64,000 bases of DNA from Thermoanaerobaculum sp964488355. GTDB taxonomy: Bacteria; Acidobacteriota; Thermoanaerobaculia; Thermoanaerobaculales; Thermoanaerobaculaceae. Below are positions 48,196 to 58,400 of the stretch, one piece after another. The position numbers and the translations under genes were made by a program. The stretch covers positions 53,079-117,078 of the forward strand of contig CAZAUJ010000008.1 in the NCBI GenBank assembly GCA_964488355.1, given 5' to 3'. The stretch's first letter is position 1, and each line of letters starts with the position of its first letter. Below the pieces are notes generated by a model, which was not told where the DNA came from, searched no databases, and was given only the letters and a program-made list of their open reading frames with translations.

Positions 48196-50108
48196 CCTTG
48201 CTGGCAATGGGTATGGCGTTGCAGCTGGGGGCGCAGCAAGCCAGCTACCAGCCGGGCCGGCTTTCCAGCCGCCAGTTGGGCCTGGAGGAAGCGTTGCGTC
48301 TGACCCTGGCCCACGAGCCCACCTTGCGGCTGGCGGAAGAGGATGTGAAAGCCAAGGGCGGTCAAGCGCTGGAAGCGGCAGGAGCCTTTGACCTCACGCT
48401 TTTGGGCGACCTTTCCTATGAGTTCACGCAGAAGCCCCTGTCCGCAGCGCAAAAGCTGGAGCAGCAAAAAAAGCGGGACGAGCTACGCCGGGAAATTGCC
48501 CAAGCGGAAGCCAAGATTGCCCAGTATGACCAGATGATCCAGCAGCTGCTTCAAGCTCGCTCCGACCTGCAGGCGGGCTTGATCCCCGCCGGCCTCACCT
48601 TCCTCGACCCGCAGCTGCAAGCCCAATGGGAAGCGATTTTGGCCCTTTACCGCAACGCTGACCCGGCGCAGCAGGCGCAAATCCGCCAAGACATCATCAA
48701 CTGGATCGAATCGCGCGTCGGGGAGCTGACGCTGGCCAAAAACGAAGAGCTGGCCACCGCCATTGGCGATCGGCAAGAGTTGCGCCAGCTGGGCCCCATT
48801 GCCGAGGTGGAGCAAACGCAGCGCGGCAGCTTCGATTTGCAGCTTTCCAAGCACTACCGCACCGGCCTGACGCTCACACCGTTCATCTCCCTTTCCGGAG
48901 AAAGTTACCGCTGGCAGGGGAAGCCCAAGAGCGACAAGTTCGGGGGCCCGGGACAGGAGGACACATACAACGCCCATATCGGCTTTAGCGTGGCCATCCC
49001 CCTGGGGAGGGGGCGGGGGGTGGAGGCGGCCGCCGCCGGAGAACAGGCCAGCCTCATCGATTGGGAAGCCAGCCGCCAGAGCTTGGGCTTTGTCGCTTCC
49101 CAGAGCATTCTGTCCACCGTCTTGGCCTACCTGGACTTGCGTCGGGCGCAGGAAACGGTGGGTGTGTACCAGCGCTCCGCCGAGCTGCAGGAGCGCCTGG
49201 CGGAGCTGGTGCGCGCCTTAGTGGAAGGCGACGAGATCCCGCGGGCCGAACTGGCACGCATGGACGCACGGCAGGCGGAGGTGCGTTCTCAGCTGGCGGC
49301 TGCCAAGGCGAGCGAGGCGCAGGCCCAGGCCAGCTTGGCCACCAGCTTGGGGGTGGAGGTGACGGACCTGGGCGGTTTTCCAGTGGCGGCCGACGCTTTC
49401 CCTGCCGTTCCCCCGGACGAGGAGCTGGCACGGTTGTCGGTGTCGCAGCTGTTGGACCTCGCCGTGCAGCGCCGCTTGGATTTGGCCTCCGCCCGCTCCC
49501 TGGAACGCTCCGGCAAGGTGCTTTGGCGGGCGGCGGTCATCAACCTGGCCGCGAAGCGGGACGTGGAGGTGAAGCTTTCCTACGCGGGGCTTTCCGACGC
49601 CGGCGGCAACATGGGCCACAACCTGGGTCGAGCGGTGTTTGGCAATTGGGCTGGACCCTCCGCCTCGGTGGCGTACTCCTGGGAAAAGCCTTGGGCCAAC
49701 CTCACGCAAAAGGGTCAGCTGGAGCAGCGCGCCGCTGCTTGGGCCCAGCGGCAAATTGCGGCTGTGGACCTGGAACGGCGCATCAAGCTGGACGTGCTGC
49801 AGACCTTCGGCATCCTGCGGGAGCAGCTCGCCCAGTGGCAGGCAGCTCAGACCTCGGCGGCGGCAGCCCGGCAAGCCTTTGACAACGAGCTGGAGAAGTT
49901 CCGTTACGGCCGCTCCACCCTCATTGACACCATCCTCACCGAACAAAGGGCGGTGGAAGCGGACCTCACGCTCATTGCTGCTCAGGCAGCGGTGGCGCAA
50001 ACGCTGGCCAAGCTGCGCTTTGATGCGGGGCTGTTGGTGGAGCAACAGGCGGATGGCAGCTTCCGGGTAGCTGGACCGTTGTTCCAGCTGCCGTCGCCCA
50101 CGCGGTGA
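48177..50108 (+). CDS. TolC-like outer-membrane efflux protein 1
   Basis: A 643-residue outer-membrane efflux protein with a signal peptide (RTRTVALLAMGMALQLGAQ) and the usual two-fold helical repeat. The repeat shows as LGLEEALRLTLAHEPTLRLAEEDV at the start and ARQAFDNELEKFRYGRSTLIDTILTEQRAV in the second half. A Lys/Glu/Gln-rich insert near 80-125 lengthens the protein beyond classical TolC. It would form the trimeric channel across the outer membrane for the peptide exporter. AAAGGAGGAGC precedes the ATG. It overlaps the GNAT gene upstream and ends 8 bases before its paralogue. Confidence 0.87.
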   Translation: MRTRTVALLAMGMALQLGAQQASYQPGRLSSRQLGLEEALRLTLAHEPTLRLAEEDVKAKGGQALEAAGAFDLTLLGDLSYEFTQKPLSAAQKLEQQKKRDELRREIAQAEAKIAQYDQMIQQLLQARSDLQAGLIPAGLTFLDPQLQAQWEAILALYRNADPAQQAQIRQDIINWIESRVGELTLAKNEELATAIGDRQELRQLGPIAEVEQTQRGSFDLQLSKHYRTGLTLTPFISLSGESYRWQGKPKSDKFGGPGQEDTYNAHIGFSVAIPLGRGRGVEAAAAGEQASLIDWEASRQSLGFVASQSILSTVLAYLDLRRAQETVGVYQRSAELQERLAELVRALVEGDEIPRAELARMDARQAEVRSQLAAAKASEAQAQASLATSLGVEVTDLGGFPVAADAFPAVPPDEELARLSVSQLLDLAVQRRLDLASARSLERSGKVLWRAAVINLAAKRDVEVKLSYAGLSDAGGNMGHNLGRAVFGNWAGPSASVAYSWEKPWANLTQKGQLEQRAAAWAQRQIAAVDLERRIKLDVLQTFGILREQLAQWQAAQTSAAAARQAFDNELEKFRYGRSTLIDTILTEQRAVEADLTLIAAQAAVAQTLAKLRFDAGLLVEQQADGSFRVAGPLFQLPSPTR

Positions 50109-50116
50109 GGTGCACC

Positions 50117-52042
50117 ATGGCACGCACGACTTTGCTTCTTTGCACCATGCTGGTGGCCGCGGCCGCCCTTGGCCAGCAGCCCCCCACCTACGAGCCTGCC
50201 CCGGCGCCGCGCCGGCCTCTTACGCTTAAGGAGGCAGTAGCGGTGGCATTGGCCCATGACGCGGCTGTGGCCCAGGCGCGGGCACTTAAGCTCTTCAACG
50301 CCGGCCTATGGCGCCAGCAACGAGGCGTTTTCGACGAGGTGGTCACCCTTTCTGCCTTCTTCGAGCGCGAAACCCTACCCATCCCCACCGGCGTGCGCAA
50401 CAACGAGCTGGGCCGTCGGCGCCTTTTGCGCACCCTCGCCATCACCTTTGAAGGCTTGGCCAACGGCATCCAACAGCAGCTGGACAGCGGCATCTTTGGC
50501 CCGTTGCCCGAGTGCGTGGAAACCACGCTTACCGTGGGCGCCACGGTGACGGAAATCCACTGTCTACCCCCCTCCGTGTTCATCGACTTGGAAGCGCTGC
50601 TGCGCGGGTCGGAAGATGCAGGCTTGCCGGAAGCGGTGCAAGCGGTGCGCGACGTATGGCGGCGGCAGCTGGAAACCTTCCTCGCCACCTCGCGCTTTGT
50701 TGCCTTCGTGGGGCGACAGCTTTTGCGGCAACAGGGTGTGGCGCCCACCATCGAGGACCGGGATACCCTCTCGTACTCCCTGGGGCTTTCTCGCCTGTTC
50801 CGCAACGGCATGCTCCTGGAGCCGCAGGTGGAGTTTGCCGCCGTGCGCGACACCTGGCGCGGCAAGCCCCTCGACCCCTCCTTCGGCGGCAAGGGGGTGT
50901 TGGTGTCCTACCGTTCCCAATTTGGCTTCACCCTGGACGTGCCGGTGGGGCGCGGGGGCGGCTTGGTTTCCGCTCAGGCGGGCGAGCGGGCGGCTGCCAA
51001 ACAGGCGGACGCGGCCGTCTTTCAGGAGGCAGCGGCTCTGCAATCAGCAGCTTTGCGCACCACGTTAGCCTACTACAACACCGCGGCAGCCAAAGAGCGC
51101 GCGGCTCTTTTGGCGCAGGCAGTGCAGCGGGAAGAGCACCTGTTGGAAGTGGCCAAAGGTCTGGTGGAAGGGGACGAGCTGGCACCGGCCGAGCTGGTCC
51201 TCCTTTCCGCTCGGCTGGCCCAAGCCCGCAGCCAGCTGGCTCAGGCACAGCAGGGGTACCTCCAGGCCCAGAGGGAGCTGGCTTTGCACATGGGCCTTGC
51301 GGCCAATGCCTTGGATGAGCTCCCCGAGGTGGCTGAGGAGCTGCCCTCGGCCCTTGCCCAGGAGGCCTTGTCAACGCGCCTGGCGGAGGTGGAGCAGGAC
51401 CAAGGCTGGTTGCGGCGGCCCGAACCGCGGGCAGCGCAGCTGGCCAAGGAGGCGGCAGCCACGCTGGCGGCGGGTGCCAGGGCTGACCTGCGGCGCGATG
51501 TGCGCCTGGTTTTCACCGCCTTTTACAACGGCTTGCACGAAAGCCCCAAGACCATAAGTGTGAGCCGCTTCTGGCCCGATGCCAGCAAGGCTTGGGGGGA
51601 AGGGTTTGCTGGCCCGAGCGTGGCGGTGAGCCTGCAGTTTGCCTTGCCCTTTGCCAATAGCTTCGCTCGCGGCCGGCTGGCCACCAGCTTAGCCTTGGAG
51701 TCGCAGGCGGCGGTGCGTTTGGCCGACCTGCGGCGGACCATAGGCTTGCGTGCGCGCGAGGCCTGGCGGCGAGCGGAGGAGCGGCAGCGGGAGCTGGCTG
51801 CCCGGTTGGCGGGGGTGGCAGCAGCTGAGAGCAGCTTGCAGGCAGCCCAGGAGCTTTTCCGCGCGGGCGAGCTTTCGGTGGTGGACCTGATCGTCACCGA
51901 GGAGGCCTTGATCACCGCGCAGCTGGCCCTGGTGGACGCAAGGCTTTCCCTGGCTACGGCTGCGGCGCAGCTGGACTTTGAGTTGGGTCGGCTGCTGCCC
52001 GTGCGGGTGGTCGGCACCTCGGTGGTGGTGGGGGAGGGGTAA
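50117..52042 (+). CDS. TolC-like outer-membrane efflux protein 2
   Basis: A 641-residue paralogue of the preceding gene. It has a signal peptide (ARTTLLLCTMLVAAAALGQ), the opening repeat PLTLKEAVAVALAHDAAVAQ and the later repeat SLQAAQELFRAGELSVVDLIVTEEALITAQ. The two are clearly different in sequence but alike in length and layout. The region between the repeats includes an unusual stretch with two Cys (PECVETTLTVGATVTEIHC). The ATG at 50117 with GAGGTG five bases upstream is preferred to a GTG at 50105. It is followed 5 bases later by the HlyD gene. Confidence 0.87.
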   Translation: MARTTLLLCTMLVAAAALGQQPPTYEPAPAPRRPLTLKEAVAVALAHDAAVAQARALKLFNAGLWRQQRGVFDEVVTLSAFFERETLPIPTGVRNNELGRRRLLRTLAITFEGLANGIQQQLDSGIFGPLPECVETTLTVGATVTEIHCLPPSVFIDLEALLRGSEDAGLPEAVQAVRDVWRRQLETFLATSRFVAFVGRQLLRQQGVAPTIEDRDTLSYSLGLSRLFRNGMLLEPQVEFAAVRDTWRGKPLDPSFGGKGVLVSYRSQFGFTLDVPVGRGGGLVSAQAGERAAAKQADAAVFQEAAALQSAALRTTLAYYNTAAAKERAALLAQAVQREEHLLEVAKGLVEGDELAPAELVLLSARLAQARSQLAQAQQGYLQAQRELALHMGLAANALDELPEVAEELPSALAQEALSTRLAEVEQDQGWLRRPEPRAAQLAKEAAATLAAGARADLRRDVRLVFTAFYNGLHESPKTISVSRFWPDASKAWGEGFAGPSVAVSLQFALPFANSFARGRLATSLALESQAAVRLADLRRTIGLRAREAWRRAEERQRELAARLAGVAAAESSLQAAQELFRAGELSVVDLIVTEEALITAQLALVDARLSLATAAAQLDFELGRLLPVRVVGTSVVVGEG

Positions 52043-52047
52043 ACGCC

Positions 52048-53193
52048 ATGGCCGCTTCCCACCTTTTCCGCAAAAAGGCCCTGGAGCGCCTTTCTTCCCC
52101 TGAGCGGCTGGACGAGCTCATGCAGGTCACCTCCCCTGTGGGTTGGTTGGCCCTGGGGGGGTTGGGATTTGGCATCCTGGCGGCCATCCTCTGGGGGGTG
52201 CTGGGCAGCATTGCGGTGAAGGTGGAGGGCAAAGGCATCCTCATGCGTGGCGGGAGCGTGGCGGAGGTGAACGCCACCCTGGGTGGACACGTGGTGGCGG
52301 TAAAGGTAGAACCGGGGCAGGTGGTGGAGCCAGGGGACGTGCTCCTAACCTTGGAGCAGCCGGAGCTGCGGGTGCGCTACGAAAACACCAGGGAGGAGCT
52401 GGCGGCCATGAGCGGCCACGGTGCCGAGCAAGCCGCCGCCCAACAGCAGCTCTTGGCCCGCTACCAAACACGCGCGGCGGAGCTGCGGCGCAAGCTGGAA
52501 AACCAGCGCAAGCTGGTGGAACGAGGCCTATTGACCAGCTCGCAGCTTTTGCAAACCCAAGCGGAACTGACCGCCACGGAAGAGAGCATGGCCAACTTGC
52601 GGGCCACCTCCGCTGGCACTAGCGTGCAAATCGAGCAGGTGCGAGCCCGGCTGAAGGAGTTGGAGGCCCAGCTGGCAGGTCTGGTGGTCAAAAGCCCCTA
52701 CCGTGGGCGGGTGCTGGAGGTGATGGCCAACGTGGGGGATCTGGTGCGACCGGGAGACCGGCTGGTGACGCTGGAGGATCCCAACCAGCCGCTGAAGGCG
52801 GTGCTTTTCATTCCTGCCGCCGAGGGGAAGAAGATCCTGCCGGGGATGACCGCCAACGTTTCCCCTTCCACGGTGAAGCCCGAAGAGTTTGGCTACATCG
52901 TCGGGCGGGTGGAAGAGCTTTCCGAATTTCCCCTCACGCCTGAGGCGCTCAAGCGCATCCTGCGCAACGAGCAGCTGGCACAGGAGCTGGCGGGCCGAAC
53001 CACGCCCATCCGCGTGACGGTGGAGCTCCTGCCCCAGGCGGAGGCGCCTTCCGGCTTTCGCTGGACTTCAGGTGAGGGGCCGCCCACCAAGGTTTTCCCC
53101 GGTACCCTGTGCCAGGGTTCGGTGATCGTGGCAAGCAAGAGGCCCATTGCCTACATCGTCCCCTTGGTGAAGAAAGCGGCAGGCATGGGTTAG
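52048..53193 (+). CDS. NHLM-type secretion protein (HlyD family adaptor)
   Basis: A 381-residue periplasmic adaptor. A cytosolic N-terminus and one membrane helix (LALGGLGFGILAAILWGVLG, about 33-55) lead into IAVKVEGKGILMRGG, the biotinyl-lipoyl half-motif VNATLGGHVVAVKVEPGQVV, and a long coiled coil (about 110-205). The returning half is LVVKSPYRGRVLEVMANVGD. It matches the HlyD-like member of the NHLM bacteriocin export trio and should link the ABC transporter to a TolC-like channel. GGGGAGGGG precedes the ATG. Ten bases separate it from the peptidase-ABC gene. Confidence 0.9.
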   Translation: MAASHLFRKKALERLSSPERLDELMQVTSPVGWLALGGLGFGILAAILWGVLGSIAVKVEGKGILMRGGSVAEVNATLGGHVVAVKVEPGQVVEPGDVLLTLEQPELRVRYENTREELAAMSGHGAEQAAAQQQLLARYQTRAAELRRKLENQRKLVERGLLTSSQLLQTQAELTATEESMANLRATSAGTSVQIEQVRARLKELEAQLAGLVVKSPYRGRVLEVMANVGDLVRPGDRLVTLEDPNQPLKAVLFIPAAEGKKILPGMTANVSPSTVKPEEFGYIVGRVEELSEFPLTPEALKRILRNEQLAQELAGRTTPIRVTVELLPQAEAPSGFRWTSGEGPPTKVFPGTLCQGSVIVASKRPIAYIVPLVKKAAGMG

Positions 53194-53202
53194 GAGGGTT
53201 TT

Positions 53203-55410
53203 ATGGCGGCAGTCCCGGAAGCGGAAGCCCCCCGGCCCTTGCCCCCTCCCCCCAACCGGCGGGTGAAGACCCCTACCGTGCTGCAAATGGAGGCGGTGGA
53301 GTGCGGGGCGGCAGCCCTGGCCATCATCTTGGGCTATCACGGGCGCATCGTGCCCTTGGAGGAGCTGCGGCTGGAGTGCGGAGTTTCCCGCGACGGCTCC
53401 AAAGCCTCCAACGTGCTGCGGGCGGCGCGCAAGTACGGCCTCACGGCCAAGGGCTTCAAGTACGAGAACATCGACAAGCTCTACGACCTTCCCCTGCCCG
53501 TGATCCTTTTCTGGAACATGAACCACTTTCTGGTGCTGGAGGGCTTCCGCAAGGGGAAGGTGTACCTCAACGATCCGGCTTCCGGGCCGCGGGTGGTGAG
53601 CCTGGAGGAGCTGGATGCTTCGTTCTCCGGTGTGGTGCTCACCTTCGAAAAGGGCCCGGATTTCCGCTCGGCAGGGGAAAAGCCGTCCATGTGGACGGCC
53701 TTCCGCAAGCGCCTGCAGGGCTCGGAACAGGCCTTGGTGTACGTCATGCTTTGCGGCCTATTCCTGGTGGTGCCGGGCCTGGTGATCCCCACCTTCTCTC
53801 GCGTCTTCATCGACGACTACCTGGTAGGTGGGCGGCAGACCATCGTCACGCCCTTGCTCATTGGCATGGCGCTTACCTCCCTGCTGCGCATGGCCCTCAC
53901 CTACCTCCAGGAGTACTACCTGCTGCGGCTTGAGACCAAGCTGGCCTTGTCCACCTCCACGCAGTTTTTCAACCACATCTTGCGGCTACCGGTTTCGTAT
54001 TTTGCCCAGCGCTACGCTGGGGAAATCGGCTCGCGGCTGCAAATCAACGACAAGGTGGCGGAGACCATTTCCGGCAAGCTGGCCACCACGGTGGTGGACT
54101 CGCTGTTGGTGGTGTTTTATGCCGTGCTGATGATGCTTTACGACGTCCCTTTGACGCTCCTTTGCATTGCCGTGGCCCTGCTCAACGTGGCCGGCATGAA
54201 GCTGGTGGCTCGCCGGCGGGTGGATGCGTCGCGGCGGCTGCAGCAGGACTACGGCAAGCTTATGGGCACGGCCATGAACGGCCTGCAGCTTTTGGAAACC
54301 ATCAAGGCCACCGGTGGGGAGTCGGAGTTCTTTGCCCGCTGGGCCGGCTATCAGGCCAAGGCGCTGCGCTCCCAGCAGGAGCTGGACACGCTATCCCAGC
54401 TTCTCAACGCTGTGCCGCCTTTCGTTTCCAACCTCACCACCGCGCTTATTTTGCTTTTGGGCTCGATGAAGGTCATGGACGGCGGCATGACCGTGGGCAT
54501 GCTGGTGGCCTACCAGAGCCTCATGGCCTCCTTCAACAAGCCCCTGGCCACCCTGGTGAGCTTTGGTGCGGCCGTGCAGGAACTGGAAGCGGACATGAAC
54601 CGGTTGGACGACGTGCTGCGCTTCCCCATGGACGAGCAGTACCGCCGGGACGGCCGCCCCAGTGCGCGTTTGCGCGAGGCGCAGGCGCCCAAGCTGGCGG
54701 GGGAGGTGGAGCTGCGGGACGTGACCTTTGGCTACAGCCCGCTGGACCCGCCCCTGATTGAGAACTTCAACCTCAAGGTGCGACCAGGTCGGCGGGTGGC
54801 TATCGTCGGCCGCAGTGGTTCGGGCAAGTCAACCATTTCCAAGCTGCTGGCTGGCTTGTACAAGCCTTGGTCGGGGCAAATCCTGTTCGATGGGGTGCCG
54901 GTGGAGCAGCTGCCGCCCGAGTTGGTACGCAACTCGTTGGCCTTCGTGGATCAGGACATCTTTCTCTTTGGTGGCACGGTTTACGAGAACGTCAGCATGT
55001 GGGACAGCACCCTGCCGCGGGCCGCCGTTACCCGAGCCTGCCGCGATGCCGCCATTGATGACGACATTCAAGCGCGAGCCGACAAGTACGACGCGCGGGT
55101 TGAGGAAGGAGGGCGGAACTTTTCCGGTGGCCAACGACAACGGCTGGAAATTGCCCGGGCCTTGGTTGGCGACCCCACCATCTTGGTGCTGGACGAGGCC
55201 ACCTCTGCCTTAGACCCAGCCACGGAGTTGTGGGTGGATGAGGCGGTGCGGCGACGGGGCTGCACCTGCATCATCATCGCCCATCGCCTTTCCACCATTC
55301 GCGACGCCGACGAGATCATCGTCATGGAGCGCGGCAAGATCGTGCAGCGGGGCACCCACGACGAGCTGAAAGACCAACCCGGCCTGTACGCCGAGCTCAT
55401 CAAGCATTAG
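53203..55410 (+). CDS. NHLM peptidase-ABC exporter (C39 peptidase, membrane and ATPase domains)
   Basis: A 735-residue exporter. The N-terminal C39 peptidase domain has Gln28, Cys34 (QMEAVECGAAAL), His108 (NMNHFLVLEG) and Asp124 (LNDPASG), so it should cut after the Gly-Gly of the NHLP leader. Six membrane segments occupy about 170-450. The ATPase has Walker A GRSGSGKST near 536, signature FSGGQRQRLEIARAL near 640, Walker B ILVLDEATSALD and the IIAHRLS His. It works as a half-transporter, probably with the next gene. It starts 10 bases after the adaptor gene. Confidence 0.93.
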   Translation: MAAVPEAEAPRPLPPPPNRRVKTPTVLQMEAVECGAAALAIILGYHGRIVPLEELRLECGVSRDGSKASNVLRAARKYGLTAKGFKYENIDKLYDLPLPVILFWNMNHFLVLEGFRKGKVYLNDPASGPRVVSLEELDASFSGVVLTFEKGPDFRSAGEKPSMWTAFRKRLQGSEQALVYVMLCGLFLVVPGLVIPTFSRVFIDDYLVGGRQTIVTPLLIGMALTSLLRMALTYLQEYYLLRLETKLALSTSTQFFNHILRLPVSYFAQRYAGEIGSRLQINDKVAETISGKLATTVVDSLLVVFYAVLMMLYDVPLTLLCIAVALLNVAGMKLVARRRVDASRRLQQDYGKLMGTAMNGLQLLETIKATGGESEFFARWAGYQAKALRSQQELDTLSQLLNAVPPFVSNLTTALILLLGSMKVMDGGMTVGMLVAYQSLMASFNKPLATLVSFGAAVQELEADMNRLDDVLRFPMDEQYRRDGRPSARLREAQAPKLAGEVELRDVTFGYSPLDPPLIENFNLKVRPGRRVAIVGRSGSGKSTISKLLAGLYKPWSGQILFDGVPVEQLPPELVRNSLAFVDQDIFLFGGTVYENVSMWDSTLPRAAVTRACRDAAIDDDIQARADKYDARVEEGGRNFSGGQRQRLEIARALVGDPTILVLDEATSALDPATELWVDEAVRRRGCTCIIIAHRLSTIRDADEIIVMERGKIVQRGTHDELKDQPGLYAELIKH

Positions 55411-55419
55411 GAAAACTCT

Positions 55420-58400
55420 ATGGCAACGCCGCTGGCCACCCTGGAAATCCTCGAATCTCCCGACAGCAGGGTGCGCGGCCAGGAACTGCAGCTCACTGGC
55501 GAGGTGACCCTCGGCCGCTCGCCTGAGTGCGATGTGGTGCTGAACGACCAGGCGGTGTCGCGCCGTCACGCCCAGTTGAAGCTCGCCGACGGGACGTGGC
55601 TTTTGGTGGACCTGGGTTCGGCCAACGGGGTGTGGGTGGGCAACCAGCGGGTGCGCGAGCACCGCCTGGCTTCCGGCGACCGCTTTCGCTTGGGTGCCAC
55701 CAGCTTCGTTTTTCGCCTGCAGCCGGCGGAGGAGGAGCTGGGCGAAACGGTCCGTCTGACCGCGCCGACAGGGGCCGCCCCTGCCCCCTTTCAGGCCTCC
55801 ACGGAGCTTCCCGAAAGTTTGGAGCAGGCGCTTGAGCGTTGGGGTAAGCGGCGGCAGGTTTCGGGCAACACCCCTTGGGTCATCGGTGCGCCCCGAACCG
55901 CCTGGTTCGTGCACGAAGGGCAAGTGGAGCTGTTCACCGTGGCGCTGGACGAGCGCGGGGAACCTCAGGGGGCGCGCACCCATTTCCTCACCGTGCGCGC
56001 GGGAGAAATCATTTTCGGAATGGACTTCGCCGCCTTTGGCGTGGGCGCGGGCCTTTTGGCCGTGGGAAAGGGCGGCACCTGGGTGGTGGAGGTGGAGGTG
56101 GCCCAGCTGAAGGTGCTGGCGCGGCAGGTGCGCTACCGGGAGCGGTTGGTGCAGCTGGTGGAGGGGTGGGTGCAGGGTTTGTCCTCCGCCTTGGCCCAGC
56201 CGCTAGGGGCGGGTCCGCCGCCAGCGGTGACCCTGACGGCCAGCTTCCAGGGCGAGCTGCCCAACGGCGCTACCGCCCGCTGCGGGCGGGAGGTGGTGTG
56301 GTTGGAGGTGGGCCGAGGGGAGCTGCTGTTTGTCGGCTGGGAGCCGCTTTCGCAGGCGCGCGGCGCCGACCTTCTAGAAAAGCTGTCGCGCCTGCGTTCG
56401 GTTTTTCCCCTGGTGGCCGACACTTGGGTGGTGGCCGCCAACCCCGGTGACGAACCCAGCCAGCTGCGCTGCTATCCAACGGCCGAGGTGTTGCCTTTGC
56501 CGGCCCTGTGGTCCGGCCTGGCCCACTTCCACGAGGTGCTTTGCCGGTGCGAGTTCATCAACAAGCGCCTGCAAATGGTGGAGGAGCTGCACCGCCTGCG
56601 GGTGAAAGCGGAGCACGCCCAGGCGGCGGGCGAGCAGGCCCAAGCGGAGATTGCCGCGGTCATGGCCGAGGCCAAGGAGCAGGCGCCCCAGGTGGCGGCC
56701 GGCAGCCGCGACCCGCTGTTGGATGCGGGCAAACTGGTGGGCAAAGCACTAGGCATGGAGGTTCGTGACCATCCGGAGGTGGATAAGAAAGCCCCGTTGG
56801 ACTTGCGCTTGGCCGCCATCGCCAAGGCTTCCCGCTTCCGCACCCGGCTGGTGGCCTTGCGCGACGACTGGTACCGTCACGATCAGGGGGCAATTCTGGG
56901 TTGGTGGGAAGAGGGGGGTGGAGCGGTGGCGCTGTTGCCGCGGGGGGCCAGCTCGTACGAGTTCGTGGATCCGGAAAGCGGCCAGCAGGGCGTGGTGACC
57001 GAGCAGGTAGCTGCCCGCCTTTCGGGTTTCGGCTACGTGTTTTACCGCCCCTTTCCCGACGGCCCCCTCAGCGCCAAGGACCTTATCCGTTTCGGCTTGC
57101 GCGGTCTACGGCAGGACCTCCGGTTGGTGGTGTGGATGGGCATTGGCTTGGGGCTTTTGGGCGCGGTCACACCGTACTTTACGGGCCGTCTGTTTGACAC
57201 CGCCATTCCCCAAGCCGACCGCGCCTTGCTGTGGCAGTTCGTGGTCGGGCTTTTGGTGGCGGCCATTATTTCCACCGCCTTCAAGGTCACCCAGGCCATT
57301 GGCGTACTGCGCATTCAGGGCAAGATGGACTACAGCATCCAGGCGGCCCTCTGGGACCGCTTGCTGAACCTGCCTTCCAACGCCCTGCGCCAGTACACCG
57401 CCGGTGATCTGGCCGACCGGGCAGCGGGCATCGACCGCATTCGTCAACTGGTAGCCGGTGCGGGCATCAACTCCGCCTTGGGGTTTCTGAGCTCGGTATT
57501 TTACGTTTTTCTCATGGCCAAGTACAGCTTGGCCTTAGCTGCAGTGGGGGTGGGTGTGTGCTTGGCCTACGTGGCCTTGACGACTCTGGGCAACTATCTG
57601 CGGCTCAAGCTGGAGCGGCAGGAGCTGAACCTGCGCGGCACCATTACAGGCATGGTGCTTCAGTTCATCACCGGCGTGCCCAAGGTGCGGGTGGCCGGGG
57701 CGGAAAACCACGCCTTTCTCACCTGGGCCAAGGCTTACGCCATGCAGCGGCGCCTTCTCTTCCGCATCGGGCAAATCAAGAACGCCGTGCAGGTGGCCAC
57801 CGCGGGTTTTCCGGTTGTTTCCTCGCTGGTGATTTTCTACGTGCTCATGAAGGTGCAGGAGGCCGCTTTGGCCAAGGGCCAACCGCCTTCCATTACCACC
57901 GGGGATTTTATTGCCTTCAACGCCGCCTTTTCCGCCTTCGTGTCCGCGCTGCAAAGCTTGGCCGATGCCTCTTTGGACATGCTGCGCATCGTGCCCATTT
58001 ACGAGCGCCTCAAACCCATCGTCATCCAGGCGCCCGAGCTGGACGAGGCCCGCGCCTATCCCGGCAAGCTCCGGGGGGAGATTGCCGTCTCCCACGTTTC
58101 CTTCCGCTACAGCGAGGACGGGCCATGGATCCTCAACGACCTTTCGGTGCACATCAAGCCGGGCGAGTTTGTGGCCTTTGTGGGCGCCTCGGGCTGCGGG
58201 AAATCCACCCTCATGCGCATTCTCTTGGGCTTTGAAACCCCCACCCGCGGCGCCGTCTATTACGACGGCCAGGACCTGGCCACCCTGGATTTGCGGGAAG
58301 TGCGGCAGCAAATTGGCGTGGTGCTGCAAAACTCCACCCTTTTGCCCACCGATGTGTATCGCAACATCGTGGGCTCCTCCGGCTTGCCGGTGCAAGCCGC

